From: Progne subis subis
Taxonomy: Eukaryota; Chordata; Aves; Passeriformes; Hirundinidae
Direction of reading: 5' to 3'
Assembly: GCA_022316685.1 (NCBI GenBank)
Contig: JAKJHU010001071.1
Coordinates: 1-64,000 of the forward strand
DNA length: 64,000 bases
Shown here: in pieces, positions 32,498 to 44,055 of the stretch
How the letters are laid out: every line of letters begins with the position of its first letter
Numbering within the stretch: the stretch's first letter is position 1
The notes under the pieces: model-generated
What the model was told of the DNA's origin: nothing
What the model saw: only the letters and a program-made list of their open reading frames with translations
Databases searched by the model: none
Program-made: the position numbers and the translations under genes

Positions 32498-33461
32498 TGC
32501 AGAACCTCCTTTTTATGAGGGTGTCACCTTTGATGTTCCTTTCAAATATTCTGCAGCAGATAATCCACACAACTGTAGGTGGGACACCCCCTGGAGGGAA
32601 ATTACCCTGAGTCAAGTCACAGGCCAAGGCAAGTGCTTTGGCAGTGTAACCTTAGCAAAGCAGATGGGCAATATCTGTACCGAGTTCATCCAACCTAGCC
32701 AAAAGACTGATAAGTGGGCAGTCCCATTCTTACCAGGAATGTGGGTCTGTCAACAATCTGGAATAACCCCCTGTGTGTACCTTGGTAAATTCAATAACCC
32801 TGCTGACTTTTGTGTCCAAGTTCTGATTGTTCCTAGAGTCTTGTATCACCAAGAAGAGGAAATGTATTGCTTTTTAGAAGAAACCATCCAGCTCCACAAA
32901 AGAGAAGTAATAACAGGTATAACCATTGCAATACTCCTTGGCCTAGGAGCCACTGGTGCAGCCACAGGTGTTTCAGCTCTCGTGACCCAACAGCAAGGAC
33001 TTTCTCAGCGGCAAATGACAATTGACGAGGGCTCATTAAGAACTGAAAAATCCATCTCCTCTCTAGAGAAAACTAACTCCTCGCTTTCAGAAGTCGTCCT
33101 GCAGAACAGGCAAGGACTGGACCTCTTGCTCATGCAGCAAGGAGGCCTGTGTGCCGCCTTGAGAGAAGAATGCTGTTTTTATGCAGACCATACCGGAGTT
33201 GTGCGAGACTCCATGGCCGAACTGAGGGAAAGACTAGCCCAGAGAAAGAGAGAGAGAGAGGCCCAACAAGGATGGTTCGAGTCGTGGTTCAATCAGTCAC
33301 CATGGCTGGCCACCCTTGTTTCCACCTTAATAGGCCCTCTCACCATGATACTCCTGACATTGATTTTTGGGCCTTGCATTTTGAACAAGTTAGTGTCGTT
33401 TGTTAAGAGCCATTTAGAGAAAGTCGACATCTTATTTGTCGAACGCCTGCAATTACTGTGA
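32494..33461 (+). pseudogene. env: env of provirus 2: SU carboxy-terminal part and complete gamma-type TM
   Basis: One frame is open from the gag/env junction (about 32494) to TGA 33459-33461, about 322 codons; the first Met is at 32664. It would encode the end of the surface subunit and the membrane-fusion subunit. Visible in order are a His-Lys-Arg-Glu cleavage-like site near 32900, a Gly/Ala-rich fusion-peptide-like stretch (32915-33000), a heptad region, an immunosuppressive-domain-like segment (33100-33149), the CX6CC motif (Cys at 33150, 33171 and 33174) and a membrane anchor with short tail (about 33300-33461). No stop or frameshift occurs in TM, in contrast with every other retroviral gene here. 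The surface subunit lacks its amino-terminal part because of the deletion. Confidence 0.85.
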
Positions 33462-33573
33462 AGTGCACTTATTACTAACATGTTATATCACTTTTGTATC
33501 CTATTATACTAACTTTAACAGCTTCTGCATTTTTGTAACTTTTATACTTTTATAGGTTTTTTTACTTAATCAT

Positions 33574-33586
33574 GAGGGGGGAGAAA
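33574..33586 (+). other. Polypurine tract of provirus 2
   Basis: GAGGGGGGAGAAA lies directly before the 3' LTR. Confidence 0.8.
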
Positions 33587-33877
33587 TGTGAGAGATTAGG
33601 GACAGGCAGTTGGAAGATATCGCGTTGTACGGGCAGACAGAACCCCTCCCTCAACACTTAGTTGTTTAGTGTCCCTGATAAGGTAAGCAACACGTAGTCT
33701 GTAACGTAAGCAGATGGAAGTGATGTAGTAAACAGAAGTTTTATAACCCCATGTAACCAGTTAATAAACGCCATTTGCTGTCCACCACATTGGTGTCTGT
33801 GAGCTGATGGCCCGAGCAGCCTGGGTGTGGCTGCCGTGTTGTTCCTGGAACCAGGTCGCTACACCTCAGCGGAGGCA
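33587..33877 (+). repeat. Provirus 2 3' LTR
   Basis: A 291-bp copy starting TGTGAGAGATTAGGG, with the same TTTTATAA box and AATAAA, ending near GGAGGCA. The end differs from the 5' LTR (GGAGGTACCA), so the true terminus is uncertain by a few bases. Confidence 0.87.
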
Positions 33878-33886
33878 GGAGTCTAG

Positions 33887-36329
33887 TGTGGAGCAAAGTT
33901 TCTTCTAGTCATATTAAGTAATAGAAAAGCCATTCTTAATGGTTTGACTTGTCTATGTCCCCGACTGTTCACATTGCACATATCACCAATTAATAAGAAG
34001 AATTAAGCTCTCCCCTTTTATGTTTTTTTAATTAAAATAATGACATATTAGCTATAACAGACAATTAACTTCTTTGAAAAGGCCTTGACATGAAGCATTT
34101 ACAGCATTTCACTTTGAATGACAGATTCATATACCCCCAGGGACTGTAGAGCAGTGTTTGATAGCTTTACACAAAAGGAATGGTCATAAGAGCTACTGCT
34201 GCTCACCCCTTGACTCCAATTTCCCTGGCAATGTCCCATTCAGAAAATAACTGGTTCCAGTTTTCAGTTTCTCGTGCATGATCATATAAATACCTTGCAA
34301 GAGTACATCTTGAGCTTGCACTTTTTTTTTTTTTTTTAACAAAACAAAACAAAACAGGAATTTTAATGCCATTCTTTAAATTACTGATTATTTTGAAACC
34401 CCTCTTTAACTGTAATTCTGTGAAACCCCTCTTTAACTTGGAAGAAAATAGCTCTCAAAATACTCACCAGGCAAAAACTATCACTAATAGATAGTGATTA
34501 ACAAAGTATCATTTTAAAGAATCAGTGTAATTAATGAAAATTAATGGGTAAATTCACAACACACTTAGCAAGTATAGCTCTATAAATTTCAGGTACAGGG
34601 AAATTGTGAATTCTAGTAGTATGACCTATTATGGCACTTTCTGAGAAACTTAGTAGTTGAGAATGTGCCTCCAGTACAGAGAATGTTAAGCTTTAGTGGA
34701 GCCAGTTATTTCCCTTGCAGCTGTATTTACACCTATATCAGATCTCAGAATTCCTGCTTGTATGAATATTTGTTTCTCTTTCATATTCTTTTGGAGTTTT
34801 TTTGTTATTTTGAATATGCAGTCTTGGATCTTGCCTTCTGAGCTTCAGAAAGGACAAAAACCAAAGCAGTTATAGAACCACTTAAGTATAAGCATATGTT
34901 AGAATCAGTTCCAGAAGCACTTTCCCTTCTGTATGTAATTTGAGTCCTCTCTAATTTTGCACAGGTATAATGAAAGAGAAAGGAAAAGCAGACATATTGC
35001 ACATGTTCCCCTTTCCCACTCACAGTTCACAGATGCATGTAATAAATGCTACAGGAGCTCAGCTTTGCTCCATGCTGCTTTCTCTTCAAGTAACAAATGA
35101 ATAATGGTAATGCTTTTTTCCAAGAATAAAACTGCTTTTTCAAGGGTTTGTTTCAAAGTATTCTTCTTCACATTCCTCCACAGCAAGAAATACAGGGGAG
35201 CAAACAATACCAGGCATTTGTAACCCTTTTCAAGCAAAAGAAGTAGTCTATACCCAAAGGGTATGGCACTTATGACTTCTTTCCTTCCAAAAAAGGAACC
35301 AAAAAGGGAGCAAAATTATAGTAGCTGCTTACAAATAGGATCAGTAAGTCTGTTACTCATTTGGTGCAAAAATTGTAAAGGATCCCCTTTCCACATAGAG
35401 GTTTCAAATGTGTGTTCTCTCTGCTAACATGGCAGATGTATGCTGTATGTCACAATGTATACTTTATGTCACAGTAGACCAGACTTGCCTCCAAGGTCCC
35501 CAAGAATCCCAAGAACTGAACCTGGCATTTTGTACAAGTTAATATGATTTATAGGCTTCAGACTCAGGAATTCCCTTGAGGACATTAGTTCTTTCTCTTG
35601 GTGGAAGCACAAGCCAACATGTGTTGAAAACTATGGAGCCTTAGGTGCTGTCAGCCGAACAACTCAATGACCGTAGGACACCACTATGGACCTCCCTTAA
35701 GCAAACACATATTGCTTATAATTGTCTGCCTTGCCTCTATCCCTCCAACAGGCTTAAATCCCTCTCCCCACTCCCAACTGATTCTAGATGCTATCTGTAT
35801 TTTCTTTCTCTCATGGGAAGCTCATTAGTACATCTGCGGTGTTATTTATTCCATTTCTATAAACCAAGGTTAATAGTAAGGCAGGAAAAAATAATCTATA
35901 AAAATATTGCAATCAGAGAAACAGCAAATGCCCTGAAGGAAAGTTGGGAGTTTATGATTGCTGTGGGTATCCTTTTGCATCCCAGACCATCACTTTTTGT
36001 TGGTTTGTTTTGTTGTTGTTGAATTGTACACTTAGTTGTTCCTAATTTCGAGATAAAATGCACTTTAATACAGTAATAACATTTTGTTTACATGCATGAC
36101 ACAAAGCAGTGCTCAGATCTCTTTCCTGCTGCTTAGGAGTAGAGACAACACAGCAATGTGTGTGTATTTCAGAAAGGTTAGGTGACCTAACAATTGAAAA
36201 TGTTGAAGAACAATGGTGTAAGGAATTAAAATGTAGATGATGTGGCATGAGGTTTCAGCTATGGGGAAATTAGAGAGCCTTGCTCTTGTGCAATCATGCT
36301 GATGTATTCCTGAGCAAATTTTAGTGCAA
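33887..36329. other. AT-rich intergenic, no gene seen; small tandem duplication near 34400
   Basis: Host sequence between proviruses 2 and 3. A 27-bp unit starting TGAAACCCCTCTTTAACT occurs at 34394 and 34421. A T-run and (AAAAC)3 lie at 34321-34355. The 125-codon frame at 35645-36022 shows no domain. Confidence 0.45.
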
Positions 36330-36923
36330 GGTGTAAGAAATAAATTCCTAAGATATCAGCTCTTAGTTACAGTTAAAAGTTACTGTTCTAAGTTTAATAG
36401 TTCATAAGCAAAAACTTGTTTGTTTGTACCCCTACTCCCTACTCCCTATTCCCTACTCTATGCCAGCACTCCCTTTCTGTCATCGAGCGTCACTGCCTCT
36501 GCTCCCAGGAGACTCTGCGCCCAAGGACATATCCATATTCAAATTAAGATACACTGGGCACAAAAGACCCCCAGGGACTACAAGACACCAGATAACTGAG
36601 GATTGGAAATAAAAACTCTAGCCCGGCAAAACGGTACGGAACCTCGGATCATCGACTGGAGCCAGCCCTGTGTCGTCGCCATAACCCAGGCAGTTCTTGA
36701 CAAAAAGGACACCCCCTAGACTCGAGCCAGCAGTGTCTTCCCAGGGACTCTCGTGAGGACAGAAGCCCCAGTTCTGCCAGCTGGCAAAACTGAACCACCT
36801 CCTCCTCCACATAATCCATCAGGAGCAGCAGGCAGTGTGCGCAACCCCCTCGAGTTCCCAACCCAGGGCTGTCCTTAATAAAGGCCTTTGAAAAGGAGCT
36901 GAGCTCCTGGCCCATTTATAACA
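36330..36923 (+). repeat. Provirus 3 5' LTR (left edge uncertain)
   Basis: The 3' half is clear: AATAAA at 36877-36882, GCTGAGCTCCTGG, then TATAACA just before the primer site. A TATA-like AATAAAAA lies at about 36608. A run of near-repeats of ACTCCCT occurs near 36430-36460. Without a second LTR the 5' boundary cannot be verified. Confidence 0.6.
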
Positions 36924-36926
36924 GGC

Positions 36927-36944
36927 TGGGCACTCGTCCGGGAG
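36927..36944 (+). other. Primer binding site of provirus 3 (tRNA-Pro-like)
   Basis: TGGGCACTCGTCCGGGAG matches the proline-tRNA primer-site pattern common in gammaretroviruses except at two or three positions. Confidence 0.72.
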
Positions 36945-38214
36945 ATAGCCACGCCTGAAGAGGACCTGAGGACAGGATGGCCACCTGCCTTCGAGCCTCC
37001 GGGGACAGCTGGCTTCACCGGATCCCAGGACAGCCTAGGACCAACCATGCCGAGGAGCACCAGGATCAGTAAGCAACCGGTGGCGGGAGTAGGAGGCATG
37101 CAGGTGAGGAGTGAATGAGGTGGGGGCCAGCAGCTCGGACCCCCAAAGCGAGCGTGGACCCCTCAGTACTGCGGTTCTGGACTCCTGCAAGGGGGCTGGC
37201 TGGGAACAGGGGGAAGCAAGCAAGGCCTACCAGGGCCTAGAGAGTGAACGAGGCGCCTCCTGGGGACAGAGTGGGCCCCTCTCCGAGCATGTCGAGGAAA
37301 CCTAGGAGTGTGTGGCACGCAAAGGGGTAGGTCTCCCTGAAGACTAAGCGGCCTAGGGTGCTCCAGGTGCGTGGAGGGCCTAGGTGGGGTGTGAGTCACA
37401 CGTTTCCTATTGGGGGTCCCCAGGCCTTACCGCTACCGAGTGCCCTCAAAGGCCCCTGCTTCCCAGGGTCGGGCCAGACGTACTGAGAGGTGGTGACTGT
37501 CGCAGTCCAGTCCCAGGGAGGGAGACTGTAACCTACTGCCTAGGGCACAGGAGTAGGGAGTCCCAGGAAGGGCGGCAAGGCAGTAATCGCATAATTCACA
37601 CACGCATCCCTTTCACCAAAACCACCTTGTGGTGGCAGGGGTGGCTAGAAGGCAAAGGGGAAAATAGTCCCACCAACACACACGCACACATCTGTTGAGC
37701 TGATGCTATTTTCTCTGGGGAATGGATAGCCAGGGAGCAGAGGGGCAGGAGATTCAGCCGTGGGTTGACCTTGCTGGGAGAATTTTTTTCTGACGGTACT
37801 AAGACTAGGGCAGGGAACGTCCTAAAAACGTCTTATTGCTAGGGACCCTGATAGTGTGATCAGGGTGCTCAGGGTGCTCAAGAGTCCAGCGTGGGCAAGG
37901 CGTGGGGGTACAGAAAGAGGTATAGTAGACCTCAAAGACCCAATAAGGAGATTGATCTATTGTGTGAAAGGTGAAAAAGTATGGCCAGAAAGTGTGCGTG
38001 AGTTCCATTTCTTCCCTAATACCTTATTCCCAGTGTGAAAGTGCGAGCGTGAGGTTAACAGAGTGAAAGAAGTTTTCTGTTAAAAAAGAAAGATTAAGTC
38101 AGTTTCTGTTCAGGGCCACAAAGCTGTAAGTGTTGTGTTGCCCAAGTAGTTTTTCATTTGGGTTGGTGCAACTTAAGATTTCAGTTGTTGTGTTCCAGTA
38201 CATGGTAGAAGAGA
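36945..38214 (+). other. Provirus 3 leader with consensus splice donor
   Basis: About 1.27 kb of GC-rich leader. CAG|GTGAGG at 37101-37109 is a strong splice-donor match and would serve a spliced env message. Small frames (for example 37111-37305, 37384-37698) have no recognisable domain. The length is above that of typical simple gammaretroviral leaders. Confidence 0.6.
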
Positions 38215-40078
38215 ATGGGAAAGTGTATAAGCAAGAGATCAAGCTCTCAGAGGGAGATTAAAATAAAGTAAAAAATATTCCCCCTAAGAGTCCTCTAGGA
38301 AGAATGTTAGATCAGTGGGACACTTGGGAGGCCACAAGAGGCTTGGACAGAATAAAAATGTTACATTATTTTATAGAAGTCTGGCCTAAATTAGAGCTAC
38401 AAGGGGAGTGGCCATGGTATGGAACACAAGATTACTGGATATGTTCTCAATTAAACCACTACCTGAAATCCCAAGAAAGTCTAGACCTAGAGCAGTTAAC
38501 TTATGCTGCCTGTTGGGGGAAGAGTACCATAGGCAGAGGAACAGCAAAAATATGCAAGCTACAGCAGAAAAAGGAGAAAAGGGAGAGAGAAGAGGAGACT
38601 AAGAAATGGCATCCCCTTGATTACCTACTTCCCTCTCCCTCTGTATACCCATAGTGCCCCAAACACCTCTTACAGATGCCCCTGTTTTATCTCTAACTTC
38701 TCCTGATGAGTTCTCAAACCCCTCCCTCCCAAAATTCTCAGCTGTTCCAATCCCATTACCACCTCCTCCAGACACCTCAGTTCCAACTTTAAAACCCTTG
38801 TCTACCCCAGTTATGTCCCCCTCATCTTCCCCAGGCTCAGTCATGCCTACTGCCTCTTCCTCATCACCTTCTCCGTTCCCCCAACCCTATCTCCAGTGTC
38901 TCCCATTGCAGGACCAACTTCTTCTCCCTCACCCACTGTTGTACCCTTACCACCCCCTAACTGGGAAGTAGGCGCAACTTCAATTGACATTAGAATACTT
39001 GTCAGCAATGGACAAACCTCTACACACCATATCCCCTCCCAAGGTCAAGACCCCACAGAAGGGCCATATTGTAACACCCGGTCTGAAACATCTAAGATAG
39101 AAAAACTTTTTCCATTAAGGGAAGTTCCCATGGGCAGAGCTGCAGGAGGAGTTGGTTTTGTGAATGCCCCATTGACAGCCTCCAAAGTCTGAGGATTCAA
39201 GAAAGAATTAGGGAACTTAGCAGAAGATCCTATAGGAATATCAAATCAAGTAGACCAGTTCCTCAGGCCTAATATCTACACTTGGGATGAACTAGACTCC
39301 ATTTTCAAGATCTTGTTCAGCCCAGAAGTAAAAATGATCAGGGCAGCAGGGATGTGCGTATGGGAAAGGGAGAACAGATTTGGGCTCCTAGGTGACCAGA
39401 AGATGCCCATAACAGACCCTGGGTGGAACCCAAACTGAGAGGAAGCGAGGCAAAATATGGAGGATTACAGGACTTTGATGATTAGGGGAATAAAAGAATC
39501 TGTTCCCCAGAGCAATAATACTAAGTTAGGCTTTGATGGAATGCAAGAGAAAGATGAGACCCCAGCAACTTGGCTAAATAGGTTAAAAAGGAACTTTCAA
39601 TTATATTCAAACATAGATCCTGATAGCCCTGAGGGTCAAGTACCGTTAAAAGTACAGTTTGTTACAAAGTCTTGGCTAGACATTAGAAGAAAAATTAAAA
39701 ATATGGAAGACTGGCAGGAAAGAGGCATAAATGACCCTAAGGGTCTATCTAAGGAGGGAAGAGGAAAAAGCAAAATCTAAAGCCAGAATTATGGTGGCTG
39801 TAGCCAAAGAAAGCTTAGGGGTCCACAATGACCAAACAAAGCAGTCACCTGAAACAGGTGGGAATAAGCCAAAATCCTCCATAGGAACTCCAAAGGGTAA
39901 AATAATGCCCCCTTGGGTGAATAGTAGTAAGAAAACAGGAATACCAGTAGAAAAGAGAACCTGTTATTGTTGTGGAGAAGTAGGGCATATAAGAAAGGAC
40001 TGTAATAAAATGACATTTGACGAAGCCATAGCAAGAGAACAGGATGCCCTAGAAAAGGTCCTAAGAGGAGAAGATTAG
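38215..40078 (+). pseudogene. gag: gag of provirus 3 (matrix, Pro-rich p12-like, capsid, nucleocapsid)
   Basis: The ATG at 38215 begins Met-Gly-Lys-Cys-Ile-Ser, a myristoylation-type start, but its frame closes at TAA 38269. The matrix continues in another frame (38304-38654; Trp-rich, FIEVWPKLEL). A Pro/Ser-rich p12-like segment follows in a third frame (38654-38971). Capsid occupies 38896-39780 in a further frame, broken by TGA 39190-39192 and TGA 39436-39438, with a homology-region-like segment at about 39540-39610. Nucleocapsid (39731-40078) is rich in Lys and has a single CX2CX4HX4C knuckle at 39962-40003. It ends at TAG 40076-40078, directly followed by the pro frame. Confidence 0.86.
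40076..40078 (+). promoter_or_regulatory. gag-pro UAG, candidate readthrough stop
   Basis: The nucleocapsid stop is TAG followed by GGGG, and the protease continues in the same frame. This is the gammaretroviral arrangement, where about one in twenty ribosomes reads through UAG before a pseudoknot. The pseudoknot was not modelled. Confidence 0.7.
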
Positions 40079-40579
40079 GGGTGTCAAGGGCTCTATCTGT
40101 TGGGGGACACGACGAAACATCAAAATGAGCCCTTGGTAAATTTTGAAGTAGGTCTCCAAGCTGAGGAATTTGAATTTTTAGTGGACACCGGAGCAGACAA
40201 ATCCAGTATAAGAAAGCTCCCTATGGGAGTCACAATCAGTAAAAGAGTTTGTGAAGTATTGGCAGCAGAAGGACGACTGTTTCAAGCCCCTATAGTAGAG
40301 GGTGTAGAAATAAAGGGTAATTCTCAGATGTGTCTAGCTGACTTCATATACCTACCTAACCTAGAGGATAACCTGTTAGGAAGGGACCTACAAGTTCAGT
40401 CGGGAGTGGGGAATATTCCAGAAGGTGGGAGGATTGTAATTCAGATCATTAAACTGACCAGTAAGGATATAGAAAATATAAACCCAGAAGTCTGGGCAGA
40501 GGGAGGGGGAAGAGGCTATTTGGATATCCCTCCAATAAAAATAGAAATGCCAAAAGAGACCACTCCCATCTGGGTCTAA
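40079..40579 (+). pseudogene. pro: Protease (pro) of provirus 3
   Basis: Aspartic protease in the gag/nucleocapsid frame. The catalytic Asp-Thr-Gly-Ala-Asp begins at 40184 (DTG 40184-40192), and the second conserved element Leu-Leu-Gly-Arg-Asp lies at about 40373-40388. The domain is fully open, and TAA 40577-40579 falls in the linker to RT. Confidence 0.87.
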
Positions 40580-41871
40580 CAATATCCAATATCCCCTGAA
40601 GGGAAGAGAGGATTGGCTCCTATAATAGAACAGCTATTAGCAGAAGGCATTCTAGAGCCATGTTTGTCCCCCCATAACACTCCCATACTTGCTGTTAAGA
40701 AAACTGAAGGCAAGTACAGACTAGTACAAGATTTAAGAGAGGTAAACAAGAGAACCATCTCAAGGCACCCTATAGTTCAAAACCCTTACACCCTCTTGAG
40801 TAGAATCCCAAGGGAGCAGGCCTGGTTTACAGTCATTGATTTAAAGGATGCCTTCTGGACATGCCCCTTAGATGAAGAAAGTAAGGATTCATTTGCTTTT
40901 GAATGGGAACATCCAGACCACAAAAGGAAACAACAATTAAGATGGACACGTTTACCCCAAGGGTTCACGGACTCTCCAAATCTCTTTGGGCAGGCACTAG
41001 AGACCCTATTAGAACAATTTATTCCCAAAGGCAAGGTGCAAATTCTACAATATGTGGATGACTTAGTAATATCTGGGGAAGAACAAGAAGTCAGAGTGTC
41101 CAGTATAAGACTTTTAAATTTTTTAGGGAAAAAGGGCTTAAAGGCTTCCCAAAACAAATTGCAATTTGTGGAAGCTGAAATTACATATTTAGGTCATATA
41201 ATCGGAAGAGGGTATAAGAAACTGAGTCCCGAAAGAGTATCTGGCATACTATCAGTACCGGCACCAAAAACCAAAAGAGATGTAAGGAAATTATTAGGAT
41301 TATTTGGATACTGTAAATTATGGCTAGATCAGTATACCCAAAATATAAAATTCCTCTATGACAAACTAGTGGATTCTGAACCTATAAAATGGACTGACGA
41401 TGATGAAGAAAATTAAAAGAATTAAAAAACAGATTATCCACAGCACCTGTCCTAAGTTTGCCTGATTTAAGGAAAGAGTTTGATTTGTTTGTAACTACAG
41501 AAAAAGGGGTTGCATATGGGGTGGTAACCCAAGAGTGGGATGGATGTAGAAAGCCAATCGCCTACATTTCTAAACTGTTAGACCCAGTAGCCAGAGAGTG
41601 GCCCACCTGCATCCAAGCGGTTGCTGCCGCAGCTATCTTGATAGAGAAAACCCGGAAATTAACTTTACATGGGAAAATAAAAGTACATACACCACATGAC
41701 CTAAAGACACTGTTAAGTCAAAAAGCCCAACAGTGGCTAACTGATTCAAGAATATTAAAATACCAGATTGTCTTAATGAATAGTGACAATCTAGAATTAA
41801 TCATCTCAAGAAGTTTAAACCCAGCCCAATTTCTCTCTGGAGAACCTTTGTCAGAGATAGAACATGACTGA
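40580..41871 (+). pseudogene. pol: Reverse transcriptase (pol) of provirus 3
   Basis: The polymerase domain is open from 40580 to TAA 41414-41416. Motifs are the LVQDLREVNKR segment near 40720, the first catalytic Asp in VIDLKDAFW (about 40830-40858), LPQGFTDSPNLF (about 40951-40986), YVDD at 41051-41062, and YLGH in the thumb near 41188. An indel near 41417 moves the connection domain to another frame (41458-41871), which ends at TGA 41869-41871. Confidence 0.9.
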
Positions 41872-42400
41872 CTGGAACTTGTAGACTTCCAAACCAAAAC
41901 TAGAGAAGATCTAGATGATATCCCCTTACCTTATGGGAAGAAGTTATTCACAGACCGATCTTTGAGAGTGATAGAAGGGAAAAGAATATCAGGGTATGCC
42001 ATAGTTGAAGCAATAGAAGGAAGAGACCTGCAGATTACATAAAAAGGAAAGCTACCCTCTAATTGGTCAGCACAGTGTTGTGAAGTATATGCTCTAAAAA
42101 GAGGATTAGACCTACTAGAAGGGAATCAGAGCACAGTCTACACTGATTCAAAGTATGCCTTTGGGATCATTCATACATTTGGGAAAATCTGGGAAGAACG
42201 TGGTTACCTAAACTCGAAGGGAAAGAATCTGGTGCACAAAGAATTAATAAGATTAGTACCGGAGTCTTTATTTAAACCAATAGAAGTAGCAGTTGTGCAT
42301 GTAAAGGGACATGAAAAGGGAAATGCACTTGAAATAAGGGGAAATCAGCTAGCAGACAGAACAGCCAAGGAAGCCGTGTTAGATATAGGGGAACCCATAA
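41872..42400 (+). pseudogene. pol: RNase H domain of provirus 3
   Basis: Same frame as the connection domain after TGA 41869, interrupted by TAA 42040-42042. Catalytic acidic positions appear kept: Asp in FTDRSL (about 41949-41965), Glu in the Cys-Cys-Glu-Val-Tyr segment (about 42077-42090), Asp in TDSKYAF (about 42139-42158) and the final Asp in NQLADRTAK (about 42340-42366). A conserved His lies in HVKGHEKGN. Confidence 0.83.
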
Positions 42401-43654
42401 AAATCTTTAAGTTAACTGAACCATCAGATAGAAGGGAAGAGAAGGAAAAGCCAATATTCAACGAGAAAGAATTAAAAATGATAAAAGAATTAAACATATA
42501 CCAAGGGAAACAAGGAGAATGGTTAACACCTGATGGGCGCAAGTTTTTGAATAAAGCTTTAGCCGGGAAACTATTAACAGAAATACATGAACTAACCCAG
42601 TGGGGAGTCCAAGGACTCTGTGATCACTTTTTAAGAAAAAATCTATGCATTGGAATATATGAACTAGCAAAATCAATATCTCGAGGGTGCATTAACTTGT
42701 CAAAAGGTAGACCAGAAAATAATGAGGAAGACCACACCAGGAGGGAGAGAGCTAGCCTTAAGACCATTTCAAAATATCCAAATTGACTTTACTGAAATGC
42801 CACCTGCCCAAAGCTATAAACATCTATTAGTCATAGTAAACCATCTCACCGATTGGGTGGAGGCCTTCTCAACTAGAAAAGAAACAGCCGATGTACTTGT
42901 AAAAATTTTACTAGAACAAACCATCCCCCGATACCGGTTAGTGAGCAACATTGATTCGGATAGAGGCCCCCACTTTGTTGCTCAAATTCTACATAAAGTA
43001 ATTGAAGCTTTAGGCATAAAATGGAGACTACATACTCTGTGGCACCCCCAAAGCTCTGGTAGGGTAGAGAGAATGAATAAAACCCTCAAGAATGTGTTAA
43101 TTAAACTAATTGAAGAAGCCCAGATGAATTGGCTCAAGTGCTTACCTCTCGCCCTCTTACAGATTAGAACAAGACCTTGCTTAGACATAGGGGTTTCCCC
43201 CTATGAAATGATGTTTGGACTCCCCTTCCTGATAACCCCGTATAGTACAGGAATTTATTTAGAAGGAGAGGAAATAACTCAACAGTACCTAAAGACTATT
43301 GGAAAAACCTTGGAAAGCTTAAGGAAAAAAGGATATCTTCTCCAGACATCTCCCCTAGACTCTAATGTGCACCAAATTAGTCCTGGAGACTGGATGCTAA
43401 TAAAGTCATGGAACAACACTCCATTAACCCCTAAATTTGAAGATCCCTTCCAGGTGCTACTCACCTCATACACCGCAGTATGGACTCAAGAAAAAGGCTG
43501 GACTCATATTACACAAGTAAAAGGACTTGTACCCCCTCCAAATACTAGAACATATCCCGCAGAGACATCAACAAGTTTGCCAGAGTGGGTTGCAATACCC
43601 ACTTCAAGCAATCTCAAAGTGACTATTAAAAGAAAGAAACCACCAGCTGGCTGA
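42401..43654 (+). pseudogene. pol: Integrase of provirus 3 (DDX35E)
   Basis: The HHCC zinc domain spans about 42570-42700; a one-base shift at the second half of its CxxC (about 42692-42700) moves the reading into the frame 42722-43654. The catalytic core is intact there: Asp 42785-42787 (QIDFTE), Asp 42959-42961 (SDRGPHF), Glu 43067-43069 (GRVERMNK), with the canonical 35-residue gap. The carboxy-terminal PLTPKFEDPFQVLL segment (about 43416-43455) is the gammaretroviral GPF-type module. The stop at 43652-43654 looks native. Confidence 0.9.
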
Positions 43655-44007
43655 AAGAACAAATAAGAACTGGTCATAAAAATCCATTAAAGACTGATAT
43701 ACTCGGTTTAGAAATTATAAAGGTTGTTGTAAAAAGTTTTAAGTTTTCAAGTTTGTTAAGCTCTTTTTTTACATTAAGAAATTGTACATGTTGTAATTAC
43801 AGTTATTTATAAAGGTTAAGTTTTAAAGTTGGTTAAGCTTTCTTTACTAACAGTAGAGCTCATCTAACCAACCAAATCTCCCACAGAGCATTTCCTGAGA
43901 AGCCACCAAATTGATAGGAAAAGGGAGGAAGGGAGAAACCCTGTCACCATCCCAATGAAATTCCCCAACCCCAAGAGGCAAGGCTGGGTGAGATCACTGC
44001 ACTGAGA
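43655..44007 (+). other. AT-rich tail after integrase of provirus 3
   Basis: About 350 bp containing a duplicated AGTTTT...TTGTTAAGCT...TTTACT-type unit (about 43735-43780 and 43815-43850). No polypurine tract or LTR can be identified. Confidence 0.4.
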
Positions 44008-44055
44008 ATGGTTCACACCGGACTCTTGGGAGGACTAGTATTAGTCCTTACTTAG
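44008..44055 (+). pseudogene. Possible env start (signal-peptide-like) of provirus 3
   Basis: Met-Val-His-Thr followed by a Gly/Leu/Val run, then TAG 44053-44055. It lies about 350 bp after integrase, where env could begin. No surface-subunit sequence follows, so either env is lost here or this is chance. Confidence 0.25.

Larger units (their letters stand above)
30462..33877 (+). mobile_element. Provirus 2: pol-deleted ERV with gamma-type env
   Basis: A 3.4-kb element: 5' LTR, tRNA-Phe-like primer site, gag through the capsid amino-terminal domain, an abrupt join to env at about 32495, transmembrane Env, polypurine tract, 3' LTR. By eye the LTRs differ at about 18 of 290 positions, nearly all transitions, so its age is similar to provirus 1. 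TCTAG occurs on both sides (30457-30461 and 33882-33886), possibly a 5-bp duplication, but four extra bases (GGAG) separate the right copy from the aligned LTR end. The matrix resembles alpharetrovirus-like Gag while the Env is gamma-type, so the lineage may be mosaic. Confidence 0.88.
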
